Shown here: positions 55,786 through 64,000 of the stretch, piece after piece | Layout of the letters: each line of letters begins with the position of its first letter | Numbering within the stretch: position 1 is the first letter of the stretch | Translations under genes and position numbers: made by a program | Notes under the pieces: model-generated | The model's database searches: none | Told to the model about the DNA's origin: nothing | What the model saw: the letters and a program-made list of their open reading frames with translations, nothing else | Source of the DNA: Sacculina carcini | Lineage: Eukaryota > Arthropoda > Thecostraca > Sacculinidae | Assembly (NCBI GenBank): GCA_916048095.2 | Contig: OU696593.1 | Span: forward strand, 2,724,001-2,788,000 | Direction of reading: 5' to 3' | Length of the DNA stretch: 64,000 nucleotides

Positions 55786-57148
55786 CAACCCGCCTCATAT
55801 TTAAAGCTGACCGTCGTGCGGAATAATTCAGAACTCAAACACGGAACAAACACAAGGAAAATTGATGAAAAACGACCAACAGAAAAATTGAAATTTGTAA
55901 ATTCTTGTTTTAATTATTGACGATGTTTTTCCCTCAACACTGCTCAAATTCACACCCGTCCTTCGTGTGTAGTAATTCAGAAATGTAACACTATTGAAAC
56001 AATGAAACTTTCTGTCATCTCTATAATTCCAGATTTATGCGTCCGCTAAAACAGCATATTCATATAGTTGGCATTGCATGATATTACAACCCATATCCTT
56101 ATGCAACTTGAGCTTATGCAACTTGAAATTAAACCAATTAAATTATACAGTAAAATTCAGTAGTTAACTTTGTTCCCAGTAGTATTTTACCCGCCCGTCG
56201 GGCGGAACAATTCATGTGTAAATATTGAGGACAATAAAGCCATTCTATTCAGTTTAGTGTAGCTATAATTAAACTGTACCCAATAAAACCACACCATCCA
56301 TGCTTGGAGCTAATATGATACAATCTTAATTGTGATTGGGCTTCAGTGAAATTTAATCGGTGTATATTCCTGTGTAATCGCAAGTGCGCATAATAGCTGT
56401 CAAATTGGTAATATGTGCTTTTGACTTTACACCGCCGTAACTTCCTTCAGATACACTTTGGGAAATTACAAATTATACCGTATTGTAGAAAACAAGATTT
56501 CTAGCACGATGGTATAATTTATTTTTATGTGTTACAAATATTTACTGAGAAATGGTAGAAAAAGGAATTAATTTCAGTCGCCCGGTGTTCAAGTGCAATT
56601 TTGGATGTATTTGAGAATTTTGCCAATTTTACACGTTTTTTGTATCATTTGTGGGTATAAATTATAGTTTTTCTCGTAGAACACAAAATTATCTACACAG
56701 TAGTATATTCCTGTGTAATCGCAATCATAATAGCTGTCAAATTGGCAATATGTCCTTTTGACTTTACACCGCCGTAACTTCCTTCAGATACATTTTGGAA
56801 ATTAAAAATTCTACCGTATTGTAGAAAACAAAATTTCTAGCACGATGGTATAATTCATTTTAATGTGTGACAATTAGTTTTTGAGGAATAGGTAGAAAAA
56901 TGAATTAATTTTAGTCACCCGGTGTTCAAGTGTAATTTTGGATGTATTTGCGAATTTTGCCAATTTTACACGTGTTTTGTATCATTTTTGGGTATAAATT
57001 ATAACTTATCTTGTAGAACACAAAATTATCTACACAGTAGTATATTCCTGTGTAATCGCAAGTGCGCAAAATAGCTGTCAAATTGGCAATATGTCCTTTT
57101 GACTTTACACCGCCGTAACTTCCTTTAGATACACTTTGGAAAATTACG
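55786..57148 (+). repeat. Family D short modules then long form
   Basis: Short modules match 20540-20930; a core at about 56188 (CCCGCCCGTCGGGCGG) starts a long form with two repeated sub-blocks. It stops abruptly in GGAAAATTAC at 57148, the left boundary of the large palindrome. Confidence 0.75.
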
Positions 57149-57571
57149 TGTGTACGTATGGTCACGTAATCATCATTGTTGCTAAGCACTATTTGTACAC
57201 GCGAACATAAGTGTGTATATGAGTATGTGTACATGCGTGAGTGTGTATGTGTGCGTGTGTGTGGATGTGATCACGTCATCGTCACTGTTGCCATGCATCT
57301 ATATGTGGCAGTTCATCTGTTGTATATTGGTATGAGTGCATGTGTGTGTATGAATATGCATGTGTCATCGCTGTTGTCACACACATGTTCTTCGAACATA
57401 GCTTGACTATATAATGCGCTAACGGGGAGGAGTCGTATTGTCTCTTGATGCTCGCTGTGTGGTGTAGACTTGTAGGCGTGTGTGTGACATCGCTGTCCCG
57501 CACGCGTCTGCCTGTCTTTGTCTGTGCATCGATAAATACATTGTCGTTTTTTTTCCACATTTGATTCCACA

Positions 57572-58168
57572 ATATCAGAATGCCCCTGCTACGAGGACGC
57601 TTTAACGTTGTTGCATTCTATCTATGTGACGCCAACAAACGAGGTTTTCGCTCACCATTTGCTAGCTACTAGACGTCAAGAATGCGGCGAGACCCTCGAT
57701 CGTTTTATTCAGGCTTTAAAACTGCTGGCTAAAGACTGCAATTTTCAAGCTGTTACGGCCGATCAGCATCGCGACCTCTGCATACGTGACTCTTTCATAA
57801 GCGGTCTCGCTTCATCTCATATTAGGCAGCGACTCCTCGAGAACGTCACTTTGGATTTGAAAACGGCATATTCTATAGCCCTCTTCCTGGAGGCTGCTCA
57901 ACGTCAGTCAGCTACGTTTGTTCAGTCCCTGCCTACCCTGGTGGCGTCGGCGGCTGCAGATGAGAATACAAAGCGAACAACTGATAGTCCGCCCGGGAGC
58001 CCTACTATGGCTGCAGCCCGTACACGCTTACGGTGCTATTTCAGTGGACTGGATAAGCACTCAAGGTCCCGATGCCCGGCAAAAAACGCTCAATGCAACA
58101 AATGCGGCAAGAATGGGCATTTCGCCAAAGTTTGTCGCTCTCGGCAATCTTCTATGACTTATGACTGA
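57572..58168 (+). pseudogene. Gag2 (LTR2 family), left-arm copy
   Basis: Begins without an ATG just after the LTR3 target site (ISECPCYEDALTLLHS) and ends TGA at 58168. Contains the Gag signature VFAHHLLATRRQ, IRQRLLENVTLDLKTAYS and two zinc knuckles; the first is altered (CYFSGLDKHSRSRC, no second Cys) and the second intact (CNKCGKNGHFAKVC). The N-terminus lies only in the right-hand copy, beyond the solo LTR. Related to Gag1 but clearly a separate subfamily. Confidence 0.87.
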
Positions 58169-58307
58169 TGACTTCTTATGACTTTCAACACGCACTCTTG
58201 TGATAATGTTGACAACTGCTGTGGTTCACAAGGAAATTCGGCAAGGAAAAATCAATGAAACAGCCAATTAACGAAAAAAACTGTACCAATATATATTTAT
58301 CAAAACC

Positions 58308-58915
58308 AAAACCATCCACATTGATGGACACTGCTGCTCCAGACAGACCGGTGACACAGGAAACAGCGCGCAGAGGGCCGTGTGCAGTAGCGGCGATTGT
58401 TTTCGACTTCGCTTTAAGGCGGCACACTTTAGCCCAATGACCAATCTTGTGGCAATTGGAACATTCACTGTTTCTAGCAGGACATTGAGCTCTGCGATGA
58501 AGGGCAACTCCACAAAACCAGCATTTTCTAGGTGAAGGAACAACAGCAAGATTCCCTTTGTCTTCACCAACTGGACGCTGACTGTCGAAGTCGTTCAAAC
58601 TTACTGAGCTGTTACCTTCTACAGCAGCAATTACTTGTGAATCATGAGCGTAGCAGTCAGCATGCTGTTGAGCCATATGTATTGACCTGGCGATATCATA
58701 CGCTTCGTTGAGTGACAGCGTACTACGCTCCAAGAGTCTCTGGCGTATGACTCCGGATTGCATGCCGTTGATAAAAGCGTCGCGCACCAAGTCGAGCCGG
58801 TATTCTTCGGCTGAAACTGCCGATAGCTGACAATCGTTGCTGAGACGATGTAGACGCGAGAGAAAATCATCAACACTGTCAGACTGCTGTTGCTTATGAG
58901 TGGCCCATAAATGCC
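58308..58915 (-). pseudogene. Gag1, left-arm copy (N-terminus missing)
   Basis: Minus-strand Gag1 from about residue 95 to just after the second zinc knuckle (CWFCGVALHRRAQC, CSNCHKIGHWAKVC). The reading frame continues artefactually to 59033 and 58185. It stops being Gag at about 58308, where the linker starts, and at 58915, the inner palindrome boundary. No LTR is attached. Confidence 0.85.
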
Positions 58916-58918
58916 CAT

Positions 58919-59123
58919 ACTCAATTTGAGTCCGTAATATGATAGAAAGTAACAATCCAAAAAGCAAATGCAGCCTCATATCTGACAAGAACAATTCCTT
59001 CAAATGCGTCACAAATGTCGACGGTCGCATCATTTACCGGGTCGCATATTTTACCGTCACACCGGGCCTTTCTTTCACACCGGGCCTTACTTTCTATCAT
59101 ATTACGGACTCAAATTGATTCAT
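58919..59123. mobile_element. Miniature TIR-B derivative
   Basis: GAGTCCGTAATATGATAGAA at 58926-58945 and its complement at 59093-59112 form terminal inverted repeats of about 24 bp around 140 bp of arm B. Looks like an internal deletion of TIR-B and lies in the palindrome spacer, directly beside LTR1. Confidence 0.7.
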
Positions 59124-59328
59124 TGTTGTTGTGTGTTTCATATAGTTGTACCGGTTCTATGCGTGTATGAGTTATGCTCTTACAACGTGTCAGTGTGTGC
59201 GTGTACGTCGTGTGTATGCTTGTATGTCACTACGCCGCCAATGACACGAGGTCACTGCACTCTGTAATTGTCAGTATAGTTCAGTGCGGCATTGTGTGAC
59301 AGTGTAGCATTGTTTGAGTTTCGTTACA
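59124..59328 (+). mobile_element. LTR1 in the palindrome spacer
   Basis: 205 bp, same ends as the other LTR1 copies, followed by the shared leader (ATTTATTAAGCTC) and the Gag1 start codon at 59389. A unique single copy, present only in the spacer. Confidence 0.85.
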
Positions 59329-59388
59329 ATTTATTAAGCTCATTTCATCGTGGCTTCAGCAGTATTGTGAAATAATCAACTGCTCGTC

Positions 59389-60265
59389 ATGGAGAGCATC
59401 TCGCGCATTTTTTAACCAGATAAGCTGACGGCCGATCCCAACTCTGATCACGCAGAAAGAGAATATAAATACTGGAAGAAGACAATCGACAATTTTCTGG
59501 ATGAATGTGGCAGCAATGCGCCAGATAAGCTACGATGTTTGACCAAGTACGTGTCTTCAAATGTCTACGAGACCATCGCTGAATGAGCTTCATTTGAAGC
59601 CGCCATCGCTGCACTTGATACAGTCTACATCAAACAGAAGAACATTATTTTTGCTAGGCATTTATCGGCCACTCATAAGCAACAGCAGTCTGACAGTGTT
59701 GATGATTTTCTCTCGCGTCTACATCGTCTCAGCAACGATTGTCAGCTATCGGCAGTTTCAGCCGAAGAATACCGGCTCGACTTGGTGCGCGACGCTTTTA
59801 TCAACGGCATGCAATCCGGAGTCATACGCCAGAGACTCCTGGAGCGTAGTACGCTGTCACTCAACGAAGCGTATGATATCGCCAGGTCAATACATATGGC
59901 TCAACAGCATGCTGACTGCTACGCTCATGATTCACAAGTAATTGCAGCTGTAGAAGGTAACAGCTCAGTAAGTTTGAACGACTTCGACAGTCAGCGTCCA
60001 GTTGGTGAAGACAAAGGGAATCTTGCTGTTGTTCCTTCACCTAGAAAATGCTGGTTTTGTGGAGTTGCCCTTCATCGCAGAGCTCAATGTCCTGCTAGAA
60101 ACAGTGAATGTTCCAATTGCCACAAGATTGGTCATTGGGCTAAAGTGTGCCGCCTTAAAGCGAAGTCGAAAACAATCGCCGCTACTGCACACGGCCCTCT
60201 GCGCGCTATTTCCTGTGTCACCGGTCTGTCTGGAGCAGCAGTGTCCATCAATGTGGATGGTTTTG
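59389..60265 (+). pseudogene. Gag1 with two stops, right-arm copy
   Basis: ATG at 59389; TAA at 59413-59415 (codon 9, where the chimera has Cys) and TGA at 59584-59586, then open through both zinc knuckles to about 60258, where Gag homology ends and the linker begins. The part from 59657 onward is the mirror of 58915-58308. The same TGA is present in G2. Confidence 0.87.
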
Positions 60266-61423
60266 GTTTTGATAAATATATATTGGTACAGTTTTTTTCG
60301 TTAATTGGCTGTTTCATTGATTTTTCCTTGCCGAATTTCCTTGTGAACCACAGCAGTTGTCAACATTATCACAAGAGTGCGTGTTGAAAGTCATAAGAAG
60401 TCATCAGTCATAAGTCATAGAAGATTGCCGAGAGCGACAAACTTTGGCGAAATGCCCATTCTTGCCGCATTTGTTGCATTGAGCGTCTTTTGCCGGGCAT
60501 CGGGACCTTGAGTGCTTATCCAGTCCACTGAAATAGCACCGTAAGCGTGTACGGGCTGCAGCCATAGTAGGGCTCCCGGGCGGACTATCAGTTGTTCGCT
60601 TTGTATTCTCATCTGCAGCCGCCGACGCCACCAGGGTAGGCAGGGACTGAACAAACGTAGCTGACTGACGTTGAGCAGCCTCCAGGAAGAGGGCTATAGA
60701 ATATGCCGTTTTCAAATCCAAAGTGACGTTCTCGAGGAGTCGCTGCCTAATATGAGATGAAGCGAGACCGCTTATGAAAGAGTCACGTATGCAGAGGTCG
60801 CGATGCTGATCGGCCGTAACAGCTTGGAAATTGCAGTCTTTAGCCAGCAGTTTTAAAGCCTGAATAAAACGATCGAGGGTCTCGCCGCATTCTTGACGTC
60901 TAGTAGCTAGCAAATGGTGAGCGAAAACCTCGTTTGTTGGCGTCACATAGATAGAATGCAACAACGTTAAAGCGTCCTCGTAGCAGGGGCATTCTGATAT
61001 TGTGGAATCAAATGTGGAAAAAAAACGACAATGTATTTATCGATGCACAGACAAAGACAGGCAGACGCGTGCGGGACAGCGATGTCACACACACGCCTAC
61101 AAGTCTACACCACACAGCGAGCATCAAGAGACAATACGACTCCTCCCCGTTAGCGCATTATATAGTCAAGCTATGTTCGAAGAACATGTGTGTGACAACA
61201 GCGATGACACATGCATATTCATACACACACATGCACGCATACCAATATACAACATATGCACTGCCACATATAGATGCATGGCAACAGTGACGATGACGTG
61301 ATCACACCCACACACACGCACACATACACACTCACGCATGTACACATACTCATATACACACATACGTTCGCGTGTACAAATAGTGCTTAGCAACAATGAT
61401 GATTACGTGACCATACATACACA
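59657..61423 (-). repeat. Right arm of the large inverted duplication
   Basis: Complement of 57149-58915. Its outer end falls inside solo LTR3 and its inner end inside Gag1, so both breakpoints cut elements rather than coincide with their ends. Confidence 0.92.
60404..60995 (-). pseudogene. Gag2, right-arm copy (C-terminal part)
   Basis: Mirror of 57572-58168, differing by a single residue I noticed (Asp for Asn in CPAKDAQC). Its N-terminal part continues at 61840-61658 on the far side of solo LTR3, so this copy shows the original gene split by one insertion. Confidence 0.87.
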
Positions 61424-61657
61424 CGCGCAAGCATACACACGCATACAGACGCGCATACACACGCATACAGACGCGCATATACGCGCTGACTCACATGCAC
61501 ACACGCGCACGCATACACACTCAGGCTAGCGCGCTTGTTCTGCAAACCTGCAGCGTGCGATTGCAGTTCCGTCTATTCTAGCTATGTGTGATTCAACAAG
61601 GGTGACATCATCGCAATCGAATGATGGCATCGCAACGCACACTGTTACTACAGATAT
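60996..61657 (-). mobile_element. Solo LTR3 with 5-bp target duplication
   Basis: GATAT at 60996-61000 and 61653-61657 flanks a 652-bp element (61001-61652). On the minus strand it starts TGTAGTAACAGTG and ends GATTCCACA. It splits Gag2 between the segments coding YEHIS and ECPCYED, and excising it with one GATAT restores frame. The plus strand has CA/TG-rich tracts; the minus strand has TATATAA at about 61160 and an AATAAA-like GATAAATAC near 61035. It shows no similarity to LTR1 or LTR2. Confidence 0.87.
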
Positions 61658-61840
61658 ATGTTCATACACAGCAGGAGACACATAGTTGATCAGCAGGTTG
61701 AGTTTGTCCACATCAGGATTGGAAGGCAGAACAGACTGAAGAAAATTATCAAAAGTTATCTTCCAGTGAGCCCACTGTTTTGAAGACTCCGCTGAAATCG
61801 GGTCAGCGTCGAATCCTTCGGGTCTCATTAGACCATCCAT
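61658..61840 (-). pseudogene. Gag2 N-terminus
   Basis: ATG at 61840 begins MDGLMRPEGFDADPIS and continues through WAHWKITFDNFL and NYVSPAVYEHIS, the conserved Gag N-terminus of this gypsy group. It then meets solo LTR3. The frame running on to 61526 is LTR read-through. Confidence 0.87.
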
Positions 61841-61857
61841 AGTTCAGTGTAATAAAT

Positions 61858-62203
61858 TGTAGTGAAAATCGAGTTGAGCCGAAGTAGGCTTTATTACACT
61901 GAACTCAGCATGATACCTGGCACAAACAAAGCTAACAATTAAACAGAGAAATACATAAACATGACTTTAATTAACGAAGCAATTTAGCATACCTGCCCAA
62001 TACAGCGGTTTGTTGTAGGCAACGAAAAACCAAATACGACACAACAGCTCCACAATCGAAACATTCATATCACAATGCAAAAACGACTTCATAACAGTGT
62101 CTCACAACAAAACACAACAAGCGCCTAATAGAAACCAACACCACCGCAAGAAAAAAGACCCAGGAAGAAACACTTAAGAAAATAAAGCCCCGATTATAAC
62201 ACA
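61858..62203 (-). mobile_element. LTR2: 5' LTR of the Gag2 element
   Basis: 346 bp, minus strand TGTGTTATAATCGG to TTTTCACTACA, with AATAAA in GTGTAATAAAGCC. Followed by ATTTATTACACTG and the Gag2 ATG at 61840. A fragment is at 17126-17275. No 3' LTR is present. Confidence 0.83.
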
Positions 62204-64000
62204 TTAAATCAATGTGAGTCCGTAATATGAAAGAAAGTAACAATCCAAAAAGCAAATGCAGCCTCATAACTGACAATAACAATTCCTTCAAACGCGTCAC
62301 AAATGTCGACTGTGGCATCATTTACCGGGTCGCATCTTTTACCTTCACACCGGGCCTTTCTATACCTCTTTTCGGCATGACGTCAACGGATTTGCCGACA
62401 AACACGCGCAATGGCTGATGCAGGGGTGGCGAAAACGGCAAGGGTAAAATTCCTGTTTAAGTCATCAGAAATCCTTTAGACTTGAAAAAGTAAACGGCCC
62501 ATGCACGAATGCTAGCAAAGCACTATTTGCAAATGAGAACATAAGGGCAATGTTTAAAACTCAAATCAATCAAGATGATTTAGGGAAGGCGTCTTTGAAG
62601 TTCCTCTGTTAATCCGTCAGCACGTGAGCAGCACACTGCACAAACATGGGCTGCATGAGCCGCCGCCCTGTAGCGTTTGTTGCAGAGTGCAAAAAAACAA
62701 CGACTCAAAACAAAACGCCCAAAACAGGCGATGCAGCCGGCACCAAGGCATGTATACAAGCATACACAGTTAAGACAGTGACGCACGACTTTAACAGCCA
62801 ATCATCGACGAGCTAGTCAAGTGCTTGCCGCCGCGGGGCATGAACACGTGACAGCATGACACATACAAACATATACAAATACACACTTATAGACACAGTA
62901 AACTACACAAAGCGCAAACGAGAATCAGACACACACACACACACACACGTACACACAGTAAACCATAGGTAACCAGTAAACCGTAGGATTCAAGAACATT
63001 GGATTAAGAACATTTGATTTAACGAATTTCTTCCAGTCCCTCGCCTCCTGCAAAGGTAGCACATTACATTAGAACGCTATGCCTAACTTAACCTAAAATC
63101 TATGAAAGATATAGAAGCTTTTTTGCGCGTTTTTTTAAATGATCTCAATTGAATGTTCTTGGATCCTTACACATTTTGCCTAGACCTAAACCATAGACAA
63201 TAACAGAACAACTGCTTTAGGCTATCAATGTTATTGGTGGGGTCTGGAATGATACGGAAAAATATTAATATTTAAATAACGCTCTTCCTACGAGCACATT
63301 TTTGAAACGTTTCATTGTATCAGTGAATTTACCAGCATGACATTTAGTTGGAAGTTGGCAAAAAAATATCTTAGATTGTAGTGTGATCGTGTGCAGTGAG
63401 AGAGTGTGTGTGAGATTGTGTCTACGTTGACTGAGATTGTGTGTGCGTGAACGTGTTAGTGTGTCTATGTGTGATCGTGTACAGTAGAATTGCGTATTGC
63501 GTGCGAGAGTGTGTGAGCGAGTGTGTATAGCTGTGTCGCTGTGTGTGTGTTTTTGTCAAGTGTGGATGCCCCGCGGCGGCGAGCGAGTGACCGGCTCGCC
63601 GGTGAGTGACGAGCCGGTCACTCGCACGCCGCTGATTGGTTGTGGTGGTGCGCGTGTGTGTGTCTATGTGTGTGTGTGCTCCCGTGTGTCACGGTGTGAG
63701 CTTGAAGTCGTGTTCGTGGTGCGGTTGGAGTGTGCCGTCTTGTAGGCCCGCATGGGACAGTGATGTCCACGCGCGCTTGTCTGGAATATGTGTAAAATTT
63801 TTATTTGCTTCTACATAGATTAAATTAGGTTCAATAACAATTTGAAATTGTCTACGAATAACATGTGTGTGTTTTCGTGTTGAGGCACGTTTGTTTGGCT
63901 GTTCAGCACAGAAGTGGTACGACGCACTCCCTGGTACCGGCTGCATCGCCTTTTTTGGGCGTTTTGTTTTGAGTCGTTGTTATTTACACTCTGCAACAAA
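62204..64000. mobile_element. TIR-B fold-back element, second near-complete copy (cut by window end)
   Basis: Arm B on the plus strand (62204-62745), interior C inverted (62746-63400), an additional TG-rich segment (63400-63780), then the GGTACC-flanked segment and arm B inverted from about 63930 to the edge. The same architecture as 15105-16887, with the interior in the opposite orientation. Frames with Cys/Val runs are microsatellite artefacts. Confidence 0.75.
63583..63625. repeat. GC-rich hairpin, 16-bp arms
   Basis: GCGAGTGACCGGCTCG (63583-63598) and its perfect complement (63610-63625) around an 11-bp loop. It sits at the CCCCGCGGCGG patch that the other TIR-B interiors also have, but they lack this hairpin. 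Confidence 0.82.

Larger units (their letters stand above)
57149..58915 (+). repeat. Left arm of a large inverted duplication
   Basis: Mirrors 61423-59657 base for base around a centre near 59286 (paired coordinates sum to 118572) with only scattered mismatches. Carries a truncated LTR3 (57149-57571), Gag2 (57572-58168, plus), the 110-bp linker (58187-58307) and Gag1 (58915-58308, minus). Confidence 0.92.

Noticed and set aside
57149..61423. Palindrome as terminal inverted repeats of one DNA transposon
   Set aside because: The outer ends lie inside a solo LTR and the inner ends inside gag, so the boundaries are not transposon termini.

Overview
This window reads as a transposon graveyard from an animal genome. 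I found no convincing host gene, no rRNA and no CRISPR array. Bel/Pao Pol with a DUF5641-type tail, several Ty3/gypsy lineages, a Penelope-like element, an L2-like LINE and hAT-type MITEs together point to an invertebrate metazoan (Bel/Pao is known only from animals). Nothing fixes the phylum. The background is AT-rich and studded with CA/TG and TA microsatellites.

Layout. 1-1679: the 3' end of a Ty3/gypsy element (integrase plus 3' LTR) inserted into an older repeat, here called repeat A. 2854-3256: the 3' stub of a second gypsy element. 3257-4296: a partial copy of a fold-back element, here called TIR-B. 4393-6725: a composite repeat E1 (tRNA-derived SINE head, 19-bp minisatellite, 142-bp tandem array, hairpin, repeat A with an 11-bp-phased E-box array). 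6938-15104 (minus): a decayed gypsy element G2 (LTR1 family) split by a 3.8-kb Bel/Pao element with two LTRs (8122-11943) and by a hAT-type MITE (13141-13324). 15105-16887: a complete TIR-B fold-back element, followed by solo LTR1, an LTR2 fragment and composite E2 (17337-19465).

19466-37113 is almost entirely a modular non-coding family, here called D. It carries a recurrent GC-rich core (CCCGCCCGTCGTGCGG) every 100-250 bp and comes in short and long forms in both orientations. It is interrupted by a 5'-truncated L2-like LINE (35419-36514). 37114-38654 (minus) is the gag and pol start of another gypsy lineage. 39671-42622 (minus) is an uninterrupted 983-codon reading frame that fuses a Ty3/gypsy Gag to a Bel/Pao reverse transcriptase and RNase H, behind a gypsy LTR. 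42888-50570 returns to TIR-B, D and composite E3 pieces. 51101-52970 is a Penelope-like element with an intact RT and no endonuclease. 53880-55785 holds scrambled LINE fragments and hAT MITEs.

57149-61423 is a large, nearly perfect inverted duplication: 1767-bp arms around a 741-bp spacer. The arms carry parts of two gypsy gag genes and of a solo LTR. The window ends in LTR2 and another TIR-B element (62204 to the edge).

Most coding pieces are broken by stops, frameshifts or insertions. The best preserved are the Gag-Bel chimera, the Penelope RT and the gag/pol pair at 37114-38654. Homology calls come from recognising motifs and aligning by eye within the window. Family names A, B, C, D, E and LTR1-3 are local labels, not database names.
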